Origin: Palsa-504 sp963753225
GTDB lineage: Bacteria; Actinomycetota; Actinomycetes; Streptosporangiales; Streptosporangiaceae
Assembly (NCBI GenBank): GCA_963753225.1
Contig: CAVWBQ010000049.1
Location: 186,001-250,000 of the forward strand
Direction: 5' to 3'
Length of the DNA: 64,000 nt
Each line of letters begins with the position of its first letter. Position 1 is the first letter of the stretch. Shown here piece by piece: positions 20,533-29,626 of this stretch. The position numbers and the translations under genes are program-made. The notes under the pieces are model-generated. The model worked only from the letters and a program-made list of their open reading frames with translations. It had not been told where the DNA came from and did not search any database.

Positions 20533-21813
20533 CTAACCTTGGAGGGTCTTGGTAGGCGTGATGGTCTTGACGAAGACCGGCTCGCCGTTGGGCCCGACCT
20601 TGTACAGGCCGTAGGACTTCAGCGTCGTGTCGCCGTTCTTGTCGAACCCGTAGGTGCCGAGCACCGAGTTACGCGCGGTGGTCGCGAACAGCGCATGCAG
20701 CACGGCCGACTTGCTGTTGCCCTGAGACCCGAGGCCCTTGATCGTGTCGAGCCCGAGCTTCATCGCCTCGTAGCCGTAGATCGCGTACGGGTCGGGATTC
20801 GAAATGCCGTACTTGGCCTTGTAGGCGGCGAGGAAGTCCTTGCCGCCTGGGTACGCGGCCAGGTCCAGGGTCGCGACCGTGCACTCCATCAGCGGGTAGA
20901 GCGCGGCCGGGACGCCGCCCTTGGCCGCGCTCGTGTAGGAGTCCGTGCAGACGCCGTCGCCGCCGAAGATCTTGGCGGTGGGGAGCGCCGAGTTGACGTC
21001 CTTGGTGATCTGGACCGCGCCGTTGGAGACGATGCCGGCGAAGAAGAAGCAGTCGGCTCCCTCGCCCTTGACCGTCGACGCATAGGAGCGGAAGTTGGGC
21101 GCGGTCGGGTCGACCCCGGTGTTGCTCACGATCGTGACCCCGTAAAAGCCCTTCTCCAGCTCGAGCAGCTTCGCCAGGCCGTCACCGTACGCCTCCTTGT
21201 CATTGGCGACGGCGACCTTGGTGCAGCCGGCCTGCTTCATCGCGGTCAGGTCGGAGGCGGCCTGGATCGAGTCGGTCGGCACGATCCGCAGGTAGGTACG
21301 GGTCCCGGTCGGGTAGTACTTCTGCGGCTCGCCGGGGAGGCTGGCAGGAGGAACGTTCAGGGTCAGACCGACGTACGTGTTCGCCGGGCTCACCTGAGGG
21401 AGTCCCGCCTGGTTGAGGAGCGGGATCGACACCTCGCTGGCGCCGGAGTTGAACTCGCCCATGTAGTAGACGGCCTTCGGGTCGGTCGCCGCCTTGCGCG
21501 CGTTGGCGGCCGTCTGACCCGGGTCCCACTTGCCGGCCGCCGCGGTCGAGTCGTCGAGCGACTGGTAGTTCACCGTCCACTGCCCGGCCTTGCCGCCCGC
21601 CTGAGATAGCGCGAGCTTCATTCCGTTGACCATCGGATCGGTCTGCGCGGTCGAGGCACCCTGCAGCGGGAGGCTCGAGTAGATGTCGACCGTGCCGCCG
21701 GACGCGCCGCTGGATGAACCGCCGCCGGCGCTACTGCTGCTGCCGCTACTGCTACAGCCGACAACTGCGAGGGCGATCGCGGCCAAGGCCGCGATCGTGG
21801 GAGTTCGTCTCAT
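20533..21813 (-). CDS. livK: Branched-chain amino acid ABC transporter substrate-binding lipoprotein
   Basis: A 426-aa lipoprotein. Signal peptide MRRTPTIAALAAIALAVVGC ends in a lipobox with Cys20, followed by a Ser/Gly-rich linker. The mature domain (VDIYSSLPLQGASTAQTDPM onward, with GDGVCTDSYTSAA and YAIYGYEAMKLGLD) is a type I periplasmic-binding fold (Peripla_BP_6, LivJ/LivK-like). It captures the ligand outside the membrane for LivHMGF. ATG at 21813 follows AGGAAG. The exact ligand, a branched-chain amino acid, amide or aromatic acid, cannot be told from sequence. Confidence 0.9.
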   Translation of the reverse strand: MRRTPTIAALAAIALAVVGCSSSGSSSSAGGGSSSGASGGTVDIYSSLPLQGASTAQTDPMVNGMKLALSQAGGKAGQWTVNYQSLDDSTAAAGKWDPGQTAANARKAATDPKAVYYMGEFNSGASEVSIPLLNQAGLPQVSPANTYVGLTLNVPPASLPGEPQKYYPTGTRTYLRIVPTDSIQAASDLTAMKQAGCTKVAVANDKEAYGDGLAKLLELEKGFYGVTIVSNTGVDPTAPNFRSYASTVKGEGADCFFFAGIVSNGAVQITKDVNSALPTAKIFGGDGVCTDSYTSAAKGGVPAALYPLMECTVATLDLAAYPGGKDFLAAYKAKYGISNPDPYAIYGYEAMKLGLDTIKGLGSQGNSKSAVLHALFATTARNSVLGTYGFDKNGDTTLKSYGLYKVGPNGEPVFVKTITPTKTLQG

Positions 21814-22276
21814 TATCTTCCTCTCGTTGATCTGATTGCCCGGCTGCCACGGAGCGCACCGACCGACCGGTCCGGGCTTCATCGCGATGCGACAGCCGAG
21901 GGATGAAAACAGTCTGACCACGTCCTTTGCGTCGGCTGCATCCTGCCGTTGTCGTCCAGGCCGGCCCGTAGCCGATCTGCCAGCGTGCCGCACCAGCAAC
22001 CGGCTCAACCCCCCTCACGCACGGGGCAGGCTCAGTCGCTCCCCGTCATGCGTTCGGTCCCGCCGCGGTGAGCTCGTTCGGATCTGGCCGTTCCGGCACG
22101 CGGAAGAGCTTGCCAGATTCCGGTATCGCGGAGATTAACCTCAGGGTCACGAAAGGGTCACGGCAATAACGCCCGGGATCCACCCTGGTCGCCTGCTTCC
22201 GCGTGCATGCGACAATGAGGTCGTGCGATGTCCCGCCGTTGCCGGCCGCGCCACCACCTCACACCACCCATGAGCC
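21814..22276. other. Intergenic region upstream of the Liv operon and the FtsX-like gene
   Basis: About 460 bp of non-coding DNA between divergent genes, which must hold both promoters. A direct repeat GGGTCAC occurs at about 22143-22160 (GGGTCACGAAAGGGTCACGG) and could be a regulator site. No gene is recognisable. Confidence 0.5.
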
Positions 22277-25200
22277 ATGCCGCTCCTCGTCCAGCGCCAT
22301 CCGCGTCCTCTCCGTAGCTTGCGGGGCTGGTTTGCGCCGCTGATGCTGGCCGCGGCGCGTGCCCGGCGCCGTCCGGCCCGGTGGCTGCTGCCTGCGCTGG
22401 GTATCGCGCTCGCGGCGGCGTTCGCCGCGGGCGTGGCGGCGGAATCGCAAATCGCGAGCGACGAAAGCGCCCGGTCGGTGCTTGACCGGACATCGCCGCT
22501 AGCTACCGAGGTCCGCGTCACCTGGCAGGGAGCAGTCAGCCCCGGCGTGGCGGACCAGGCGCGGGCCCTGCTGCGCGGGCTCGGCTTGGGGTCGCAGACC
22601 GAGGTGGTGCTGATGAACCCGGTGCGGCTCACAGGAGTGGTCGTGCGTCCCGCCGCGGTCGCCCCGCTGGGCCAGTGGCTCCCCAGCCCGGCACTGGCCG
22701 GCGCGGCGCTGGGCCGGCTGGGGCCTTGCCGCCCGGAGCGCTGCCCGATGCTGCTGGCCGGGAGTGGTCCGGTCCCTTCGACCCTGGCCGCGATCGGCGT
22801 CCGTATCCAGGTCGCCGGCTCGGCGCCGCTGCGCTCGGCGGTCCCCCTCGGGTTCGTGCCGTCAGACGCGGGTGCCCCGCCGGTGCTCGTGACCGCAGAT
22901 GTCGCCGGATTGGAATCGCTGCCGGGACTGAGCGGCCTGTACCGGACGTACAGCTGGCTGGCGCCGCTCCCCATCGCGAGGCTGCACGGGTGGCAGCTGG
23001 CCCGCGCCGAGGACCGGCTGGCGCGCTCGCAGGCCCGCCTGCTGCTGGCCGGGAGCCAGTTCAGTCTGAGCGCGCCGTTCACCACACTGGACGAGGCGCG
23101 TGCCGAGGCGAGTGCCGCGCCGCAGCGGCTGCTGCTCGCGGGGGGAGGCGCGATCGCGGCGCTGGCGCTGTTCATCGTCCTGGCCGGCGGCGGTCTTCGC
23201 CGCGATCAGCAGGCCGAGCTTGTCCGGCTCCGCAACGCAGGCGCCCGTACGCTTCACTGCGTCCTGTTTGTCACAGCGGAATCCGGATGGCTGTGCGCAG
23301 GGGCGCTGAGTGCCGGCGCGGCCGCAGGGATCGGGGCCGCGGCGCTACTCGCGAGGGCCCAGGGGGAACCGGCTGGCGCGATCCTGACGCACAGCCTGAT
23401 CACTCCCGCGGGGGCGATAGCGCTGGGGGCCGGGTGGCTCGCGGCGACTGCGCTGCTCGCCACGCTGGTACTGGTGCGGAGCGCGAGGCTGATCGACCTG
23501 CTCGCGGTCGCGGCGGCGGCGGCCCTGGTGGCGACGCTGGTCGGGGGCACCGGCAGCGATCACGCGCTGGCACTGCTGCTCGCACCGCTGTGCTGTGTGG
23601 CCGTCGGGGTGCTGACGTTTCGCGCTGCGGGGATCGTGCTGCGCGGAGCCGAGCGCGTGGCGCGGGGCGGTCCGGTGCTCGCCCGCCTCGCGCTCGTCAA
23701 CCTAGCCCGCTCTGGATGGCTGCCGGCGCTGGCCATCGCGTTCCTGGCCGTCGCCGTTGGTCTCGGCGGCTTCGCCCTCGCCTACCGCTCGACGCTGATC
23801 CGCAGCGCGGCAGATCAGGCGGCGGACCGCGTCCCGCTCGACGCTCTTGTCTCGCCTGGGCCGGATTTCCGCACCCCGCTCGAGCTGGCTCCGCCTCAGC
23901 GCTGGCAAGCGCTCGCGGCCGGCCCCGTGCTGCCCATCCGCCGGACCGAGGCGAACTATGCCAGTGGCGGGGGGACCGTGACGGTTCCCGCGCTCGGCGT
24001 TCCCGCCGACGGGCTGATCCAGATCCACGGCTGGCGGGCGAGCGACGGCTCGGCGCCGCTGACGGTGCTCGCCCGGCGCATCGTGCCGACAGGTCCGGTC
24101 CGGGTGCCTGGGCCGATGCTTCCGGCCGGCGCGCGCTGGCTGTCGCTGCGTGCTTCCTCTCCGGGCCTCGCGGTCGACGTGCTCGCCGACCTGCGCGATC
24201 CCCAGGGAACGATCCGGCAGGTGGCCCTCGGGACGGCCGGCCCTCGCGTCGCGTTCCTGCGTGCCGCCGTGCCGCCAGGACGGTGGGAGCTGGCGGCTCT
24301 GGAGCTCGACGAACCAACCGGTGTCGCCATTACGAACGGTCACCAGAACGGCGAGAACCCGGCCGCCGCAACTCAGTCTCACACGCGCGTTGCGCTCGGG
24401 CCGCTGCTCGCGCTGCCGGCCCGCGGGGGATCGCCGCTGCGCATGCCGCTCGGTGCCTGGCGCGGAGTAGGCGCGGCGGCTACGACTGCGCCCGTGCGGG
24501 GCGGTGCCGTCGCTTCGGTCGGCTTCGACGCGAGCGGAACACCCGGCGTGCTCCGGCCGGCGCAGCCAGCCGACACGCGCCCAGTCCCGGTGCTCGCTGA
24601 TCCGCGGACTGCCGCCTCCGCCGGGCCTGGTGGGCGGATCGCCCTGACTGTCGACGGACTCCCGGTGATCGCGCGCGTGGTCGGGGTTCTCAGCCGCTTC
24701 CCGGCGCTTCCCTCCGACCCGGCCGGCTTCGTCATCGCCGACGAGCCGACGCTGGCGGCGGCCCTGGATGCGCAACTCCCTGGTCAAGGCCGGGCGGACG
24801 AGCTGTGGATCGGAACCCGGCACCTCGCGGGCCTGCGCGCCGCGTTGGGGAGCGGGGCGCTCGCCCAGCTTGACTCCTCGTTCCGCGTCGACATCGATCA
24901 TCAGCTCCGGGACGCGCCGGTTGCGCGCGGGGTGCTCGGAACGCTGATCGCGGCGACGGCGCTGTCCGTGCTGCTGGCTGTCGTCGGGTTGCTGGCGGCG
25001 CTGCTCGGCGGAGCCCGCGACGAGCGAGTCGAGTCGGACCTCGAGGAGCAGGGCGTCGGTCCGCGCGGACTGCGAGCCGAGCTGCGCGTCCGGCTCGCGC
25101 TCGCGAGCCTGCTGGGTGTGATCGTCGGCCTCGGGATCGCGGTGCTGCTGACCCGGCTGGCTGTCGCGAGCGTTCGCGGCGCGGGCGCTGTCGCCGATCC

Positions 25201-25318
25201 CAGGCCGCCGGTGGTGACGGTAGTTCCGTGGGCGGCGCTCGCAGCCTGGAGCGTTGGCACGTACGCGGTCCTCACGCTGGCGGGATGGCTGGTACCCCGG
25301 GGGAGTGTCGTTCGTTGA
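22277..25318 (+). CDS. Very large FtsX-like ABC transporter permease
   Basis: A 1013-aa membrane protein. One helix lies near residues 35-57 (WLLPALGIALAAAFAAGVAAE), followed by an extracytoplasmic domain of about 230 residues. A central bundle (residues about 285-500) contains FtsX-like segments (LLLAGGGAIAALALFIVLAGG, then RRDQQAELVRLRNAGA). A second extracytoplasmic domain of about 350 residues follows. A terminal bundle (LIAATALSVLLAVVGLLAALLGG, LLGVIVGLGIAVLLTRLAV, WAALAAWSVGTYAVLTLAGWL) carries the coupling motif RVESDLEEQGVGPRGLRAEL. This is the duplicated MacB/FtsX arrangement of Gram-positive exporters or mechanotransmission systems. It overlaps the downstream ATPase gene by 4 nt. 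The ligand is unknown. Confidence 0.83.
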   Translation: MPLLVQRHPRPLRSLRGWFAPLMLAAARARRRPARWLLPALGIALAAAFAAGVAAESQIASDESARSVLDRTSPLATEVRVTWQGAVSPGVADQARALLRGLGLGSQTEVVLMNPVRLTGVVVRPAAVAPLGQWLPSPALAGAALGRLGPCRPERCPMLLAGSGPVPSTLAAIGVRIQVAGSAPLRSAVPLGFVPSDAGAPPVLVTADVAGLESLPGLSGLYRTYSWLAPLPIARLHGWQLARAEDRLARSQARLLLAGSQFSLSAPFTTLDEARAEASAAPQRLLLAGGGAIAALALFIVLAGGGLRRDQQAELVRLRNAGARTLHCVLFVTAESGWLCAGALSAGAAAGIGAAALLARAQGEPAGAILTHSLITPAGAIALGAGWLAATALLATLVLVRSARLIDLLAVAAAAALVATLVGGTGSDHALALLLAPLCCVAVGVLTFRAAGIVLRGAERVARGGPVLARLALVNLARSGWLPALAIAFLAVAVGLGGFALAYRSTLIRSAADQAADRVPLDALVSPGPDFRTPLELAPPQRWQALAAGPVLPIRRTEANYASGGGTVTVPALGVPADGLIQIHGWRASDGSAPLTVLARRIVPTGPVRVPGPMLPAGARWLSLRASSPGLAVDVLADLRDPQGTIRQVALGTAGPRVAFLRAAVPPGRWELAALELDEPTGVAITNGHQNGENPAAATQSHTRVALGPLLALPARGGSPLRMPLGAWRGVGAAATTAPVRGGAVASVGFDASGTPGVLRPAQPADTRPVPVLADPRTAASAGPGGRIALTVDGLPVIARVVGVLSRFPALPSDPAGFVIADEPTLAAALDAQLPGQGRADELWIGTRHLAGLRAALGSGALAQLDSSFRVDIDHQLRDAPVARGVLGTLIAATALSVLLAVVGLLAALLGGARDERVESDLEEQGVGPRGLRAELRVRLALASLLGVIVGLGIAVLLTRLAVASVRGAGAVADPRPPVVTVVPWAALAAWSVGTYAVLTLAGWLVPRGSVVR

Positions 25319-26868
25319 GCGAAGCGGTGGTCGAGCTGTGCGATGTGTTCTGCGTGCATCGCACCAATGAGGGGGACGCAGCGGCCCTGGCGGGGACGAA
25401 CCTCGAACTCGCCCGAGGCGAGGTGCTGGGCGTGCTCGGTCCGAGTGGTGCCGGGAAGAGCACGCTGCTGCGCGTGGTAGCCGGGATCCAGCCGCCGTCA
25501 GCCGGGGTCGTCCGCGTGCTCGGCCGCGACATCGGCCGAATGTCAGCGGGCTCCCGGGCGCGGCTCCGTCACCAGCTGATGGGGTTCCTCGGGCAGGACA
25601 CCGAGACGGCGCTGAGTCCCGATCTTCGTGTGCGTGACGCCATCACGCTGCCGCTTGTGCTGCGGGGAGTCCCGAGGCGGGAGCGTCGCATGAGAGTCGA
25701 TGAACTGCTCGAGGCCACGGCGCTGGCCGGCCGGGCTGACGCGCTGCCCCGGGAGCTGTCGGGTGGCGAGCGCCAGCGGTTCGCGCTGTGCGCTGCCCTC
25801 GCCCACCGGCCGGCGCTGCTTCTCGCCGATGAGCCGACCGGCGAGCTCGACGAGGCCAGCGCCGACGGCACCCGCGCGCTGATCATCGAGCTCGCCCGCA
25901 CCAACGGCACGAGCGTCATCCTGGTGACCCACGATCCGGCGACCGCTGAGGTCGCCGACCGCACACTCCGGATCCGGGACGGGCGGATCGTCGGCGACCG
26001 CCGCGGCGGACAGGAGGCGCTCGTGATCGACGGAGGCTGGCTGCGGCTCCCCTCCGATGTGCTCACGCAGGCGGGGATAGGGCGCCGCGCCCGCGTTCGG
26101 CCAACCCCGGACGGGGTGATAGTGACGCGGGCGGACAGCGATTCCGGCCCGGCCGGGTCAGTGGGGTCGGCCGCAGCCAGCGCCCGGCCGCAGCCTCCGG
26201 TCCCGTGGGTCCCCGTCCAGGTCGGGCTTTGCTCAGTGGCGCGCACCTACGGGCATGGACCAGCCAGCCGCGATGTGCTCGGGGGGCTCACGCACGACTT
26301 CGCGCCGGGCCGGATGACCGCCATCACGGGTCGTTCGGGCGCGGGGAAAACGACGCTGCTGAAGCTGGTAGCCGGGCTCGACCGCCCAAGTTCTGGCCAG
26401 GTCATTCTCGACGGCCAGTCGCTCGGTGACCGCAACGGTGAGCAGCTCGCGATCCTGCGCCGGGAACGGATCGGATACCTCCCGCAGGAGCCCGTGCCGA
26501 TCGGGTTCCTGAGCGCCGAGGAGAACACCGTGCTGGTACTGCGGATACGCGGCTGGGACGCGGACGCCGCCGCCGAACGCGCAGCCAGGGCCCTGACCCG
26601 GGCCGGGCTCGCCGACCGCGCCCGCCAGCGCGTCCACCGGCTCTCGGCCGGGGAAGCCCAGCGCCTGGCCCTGGCCCGGGCGCTCGCGAGTGCGCGAGGG
26701 CTGCTGATCATCGACGAGCCGACCTCCCGGCAGGACGAGAACAACGCCCGTGCCGTCGCGGCGCTGCTGGCAGCCGCCGCTCGCGAAGAGGGCCAGACGG
26801 TGATCTGCGCCACGCACGACCCCGCGGTGATCCGCCGAGCGGACAAGATTGTCGTCCTGGACGGATAG
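25315..26868 (+). CDS. Double ABC ATPase (two nucleotide-binding domains in one chain)
   Basis: TTG at 25315 overlaps the permease stop (TTGA) and follows a GGGGGAG site, giving 517 aa. Domain 1 has Walker A GPSGAGKST, signature LSGGERQRFALCAALA, Walker B LLLADEPTGELDE and H-loop VTHDPAT. Domain 2 has Walker A GRSGAGKTT, Q-loop YLPQEPVP, signature LSAGEAQRLALARALA, Walker B LLIIDEPTSRQDE and CATHDPA. Both are MacB/LolD-like. The linker (about residues 250-310) has a short beta-like SPVM/MazE-type look (GGWLRLPSDVLTQAGIGRRARVR). In most FtsX-type exporters the ATPase is a single-domain homodimer, so a tandem fusion with a single 1013-aa permease suggests an asymmetric complex. Confidence 0.88.
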   Translation: MSEAVVELCDVFCVHRTNEGDAAALAGTNLELARGEVLGVLGPSGAGKSTLLRVVAGIQPPSAGVVRVLGRDIGRMSAGSRARLRHQLMGFLGQDTETALSPDLRVRDAITLPLVLRGVPRRERRMRVDELLEATALAGRADALPRELSGGERQRFALCAALAHRPALLLADEPTGELDEASADGTRALIIELARTNGTSVILVTHDPATAEVADRTLRIRDGRIVGDRRGGQEALVIDGGWLRLPSDVLTQAGIGRRARVRPTPDGVIVTRADSDSGPAGSVGSAAASARPQPPVPWVPVQVGLCSVARTYGHGPASRDVLGGLTHDFAPGRMTAITGRSGAGKTTLLKLVAGLDRPSSGQVILDGQSLGDRNGEQLAILRRERIGYLPQEPVPIGFLSAEENTVLVLRIRGWDADAAAERAARALTRAGLADRARQRVHRLSAGEAQRLALARALASARGLLIIDEPTSRQDENNARAVAALLAAAAREEGQTVICATHDPAVIRRADKIVVLDG

Positions 26869-26889
26869 GAGAGCGCTGAGGCGCGTATT

Positions 26890-27570
26890 TCACACGGTGA
26901 GCGTGCCGAGCTGCGCCTCGAAGACCTGGTCGGGATCGATGCCCATGGACGCGAAGTTCCCGGCGATTTCCAGGCTCACCAGGCCGTGCAGGCGGCTCCA
27001 GGCAAGCACGGCGCGCAGGGCGGTCGCCGGGCCGGTGCCGGGGTCTTGTGCCGGCGCCCACGCCGTGAGCTGGGATGCTAGCGGCTCGGGGGGCGCTGGG
27101 GCGGTGGGGTCTCCGAGTTCGCGCAGAACGCCGAGCAGCTGGTTCATCGCGGCTTGGGATGCGTCCACGAGTCGTTGCGCGTGCGCGTCGTAGCCGGGCA
27201 GCGGCGGTCCGTATAGCAGCCGGTACCGGTGCGGCTGAGCCAGCGCCCAGGACCGGTAGGCGCGGGCGAGTGCTTCGAACCGGGGGCGCGGCTCCAGGCC
27301 AGCGGGCTGGCTTGCCGCGGCGCGCAGCGCGTCCGCCAGGTCGTGGTAAGCGTCGATGACCAGCTCGGTCAGCAGCTCGTCCCGGCTGGCGAAGTAGCGG
27401 TACAGCGCAGGCCCGGAGACCCCGAGCTGCTTGCCGATCGCCGAGACCGACAGGCCTGCGGGCCCCGAGTCCGCGAGCTGGCTCAGCGCCGCCTGCTTGA
27501 CCTCGCCGCGCACCTGCGCCCGGTAGCGCTCGCGCATGGTCGGCGGCTCGGGCACGAGCATGGCCGACAT
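26890..27570 (-). CDS. TetR-family transcriptional regulator
   Basis: A 226-aa regulator. The helix-turn-helix is VSAIGKQLGVSGPALYRYFASRDELL at about residues 42-67, and the C-terminal domain is of the WHG type (LARAYRSWALAQPHRYRLLYG, then WSRLHGLVSLEIAGNFASMG). ATG at 27570 has a GGAGGT site 8 nt upstream. It is convergent with the ABC exporter (21 bp between stops), so it need not control it. In its own upstream region GTTA-N7-TAAC near 27625-27640 could be an operator. It would bind a small ligand and repress nearby genes. Confidence 0.88.
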   Translation of the reverse strand: MSAMLVPEPPTMRERYRAQVRGEVKQAALSQLADSGPAGLSVSAIGKQLGVSGPALYRYFASRDELLTELVIDAYHDLADALRAAASQPAGLEPRPRFEALARAYRSWALAQPHRYRLLYGPPLPGYDAHAQRLVDASQAAMNQLLGVLRELGDPTAPAPPEPLASQLTAWAPAQDPGTGPATALRAVLAWSRLHGLVSLEIAGNFASMGIDPDQVFEAQLGTLTV

Positions 27571-27713
27571 CGATCCTTACCTCCGGAGTTGACAGGCGCA
27601 ACTTAACAGGCACTCTCTTATGTTAGAGTCTATAACGATCGTCAGATCATGTCACGCAGGCTGCAGGCCCGAAGCCGGAGCAAGCCGTTGAGGGCTTAGA
27701 CATCCCGTACCCG

Positions 27714-28769
27714 TCAGCGGTCGCCGGACAAGTATGAGGCAACGGCGAGAGCCGAGTAGGCGGCCAGGAGGATCGCTCCGCCAAGCCGGGTCGTTCTGCC
27801 GGTCCGCAGGACGAGCGCGGGAAGAGCGGCCGCCACTGTCATGGCCGCGAGTTCGACGGGCCGGAAGCTGAGGGCAAGCGGCCTGAAGCCCCACGAGATG
27901 AGAGCTACCAGTGGTATCACCAGGCCGGCGATCTGGGCGCTTGAGGCCAGCGGGATTTCGGTTGCCAGCTTGACCCTGCCGCGCATCGCCAGCAGTACCG
28001 CGCTGCCGTGCTCGGTCGCGTTTCCGATGACGGCAATGATCACGAACGCGACAAAGAACTCCGAGAGGTGCGCCTTGCTTGCGAAGGCTTGCAGCGTGCC
28101 GACGAGTGTTTCGCTGACGAAGGCGGTAGCGATCGTCGCAATGCCGAGCACCACCAGGGCGGCAGGCAAGGACCAGCCGGCGGCTTCGGGTTCAGCGGAC
28201 CTGAAGAGCTGCCGCTGGCGGCGTAGCGCATACCAGGTCACGGTCACGGTTACGACCAGGAGCAGGATGGCAAGAGGAACCGAGAGCTCGGCGAGCGAGC
28301 GGCGCTGCGGATCGCCATGGAACCCGGGCACCGCGACGACAAGCACGAGAACGGTGGTCAATCCCACCAGGCCGAGCGAGATGTAGGCAGACCGGCGATC
28401 GATGGTGCCCCTCTGGCCGAAGAGGAGAGTGAAGCCGAGGACGAGCAGGAGGTTGCCGGCGATCGAGCCTACGAGCGACGCCCTGACGATTTCGGTCAGC
28501 CCTCCGGAGGCGGCGATGGTCGCAATGATCAACTCCGGCGCGTTACCGAACGTCGCGTTCAGGAAGCCGCCGATCCCGGGACCGGTGTGGTGGGCCAGGT
28601 TGTCCGTCGCCTCGCCGATCAGCCAGGAAAGAGGGATCAGCGCCACGCCTGCAAGCACGAACAATGTCAGCGGGCCGACGGAGCTGAACCGGTCCAGAAC
28701 CACGACGAGGGGTGCCAGCAGCAACGTCAGGAGTGCGCCGCGAGCGATGTTCCCACGGGTCCTGGACAC
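27714..28769 (-). CDS. Calcium/proton exchanger (CaCA superfamily, CAX type)
   Basis: A 351-aa polytopic membrane protein with the two CaCA repeats. Repeat 1 contains FLNATFGNAPELIIATIA and repeat 2 contains VIGNATEHGSAVLLAMRG, the paired acidic sites that carry Ca2+. Eleven hydrophobic segments are visible. It exports Ca2+ from the cytoplasm in exchange for protons. The start is GTG at 28769, since the overlapping ATG at 28771 is out of frame. It has no operon partner. A LysM-like remnant lies directly upstream. Confidence 0.92.
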   Translation of the reverse strand: MSRTRGNIARGALLTLLLAPLVVVLDRFSSVGPLTLFVLAGVALIPLSWLIGEATDNLAHHTGPGIGGFLNATFGNAPELIIATIAASGGLTEIVRASLVGSIAGNLLLVLGFTLLFGQRGTIDRRSAYISLGLVGLTTVLVLVVAVPGFHGDPQRRSLAELSVPLAILLLVVTVTVTWYALRRQRQLFRSAEPEAAGWSLPAALVVLGIATIATAFVSETLVGTLQAFASKAHLSEFFVAFVIIAVIGNATEHGSAVLLAMRGRVKLATEIPLASSAQIAGLVIPLVALISWGFRPLALSFRPVELAAMTVAAALPALVLRTGRTTRLGGAILLAAYSALAVASYLSGDR

Positions 28770-28779
28770 ATAGTCACCC

Positions 28780-28905
28780 TAGTGGCCGACGCCCGCGGCC
28801 CGGGTTCAGCCAGTTCCAGGCGAGCCCGGGGGCCTGGGGTGCCGTGGAACCGCTGCGCGATCGAGGACAGCGTGTCGCCCGCCTTGACGGTATAGCGGCG
28901 GGTAT
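28780..28905 (-). pseudogene. LysM-domain fragment
   Basis: On the reverse strand RRYTVKAGDTLSSIAQRFHGTPG is a clear first half of a LysM peptidoglycan-binding domain. The second half, WQxLxxxN, may continue in the next frame as GLAWNWLNPGRG after one base. No start codon, signal peptide or partner domain is left. It is probably the tail of a lost cell-wall protein gene. Confidence 0.6.
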
Positions 28906-28916
28906 GACTGAGAACT

Positions 28917-29591
28917 ATGTCGCTGTGCCTGCTCGCTGAGGAACCCGCAGCCGGGCCATGGCACGCGGAGCGGCTGACCGCCGTCGTGGCCGGCATCATG
29001 CGCCTGGGACTCCAAAGGGGCGCCGATCGTCGCCCCACGGTGCTGGCTATCGACGGGCGCAGTTCTGGTGGCAAGACGACACTGGCGGGACGGCTGCAGG
29101 ACGTCGTGGCGGGCTCCGCGATCGTGCATACCGACGACATCGCCTGGTGGTATTCCCGGTTCGGCTGGGCCGAGCTGCTGATCAACGGGGTCCTCATCCC
29201 CGCGCGCTCTGGCAGGCACGTGTCCTACCGGCCGCCGCCCTGGGACGAGCGGAAGCGACAAGGCGCGATCGAGGTACCGGTGGCCTGCCCGCTGCTGATG
29301 ATCGAGGGCGTTGGTGCGGCCCGGAGAGAATGCGCGCACCTGATCGACGTGGCCATCTGGGTCCAGTCCGACGAACGGGAAACCGAGCGCCGCAACCTCG
29401 CCCGCGTGGGACAGCCCGACGGACTGCCGACTGAACAAGACCACCGCGAATGGATGGCCGAAGAGATCCCCTTCCAAGCCAGCCAGCGCCCGTGGGAACG
29501 CGCCGACCTCATCATCTGCGGGACTGCACAGATTCCTTTTGACCCTGCTATCGAGATCGTCATCGCACCGCCTGTGGCCCGGTTCAGCTAA
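28917..29591 (+). CDS. P-loop NTPase, uridine-kinase-like ATP-binding protein
   Basis: A 224-aa cytoplasmic protein with Walker A GRSSGGKTT near residue 48 (TVLAIDGRSSGGKTTLAGRL), a conserved IVHTDDIAWWYSRFGW that corresponds to the substrate-binding Asp of uridine kinases, and LLMIEGVGAARRE at the position of the lid-proximal strand. VAIWVQSDERETERRNLAR supplies the arginine-rich lid. It probably phosphorylates a nucleoside or another small hydroxyl compound. The exact substrate is unknown. It stands alone, convergent with the ECF41 gene (35 bp). Confidence 0.8.
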   Translation: MSLCLLAEEPAAGPWHAERLTAVVAGIMRLGLQRGADRRPTVLAIDGRSSGGKTTLAGRLQDVVAGSAIVHTDDIAWWYSRFGWAELLINGVLIPARSGRHVSYRPPPWDERKRQGAIEVPVACPLLMIEGVGAARRECAHLIDVAIWVQSDERETERRNLARVGQPDGLPTEQDHREWMAEEIPFQASQRPWERADLIICGTAQIPFDPAIEIVIAPPVARFS

Positions 29592-29626
29592 CGCGAAGCC
29601 AAGCGCGGCTTGCGGCCCGATAGGAG

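Noticed and set aside
20338..21609. A 423-aa forward frame across the Liv binding-protein gene
   Set aside because: It is antisense to a lipoprotein with a lipobox and family motifs; composition is typical of GC-rich shadow frames.
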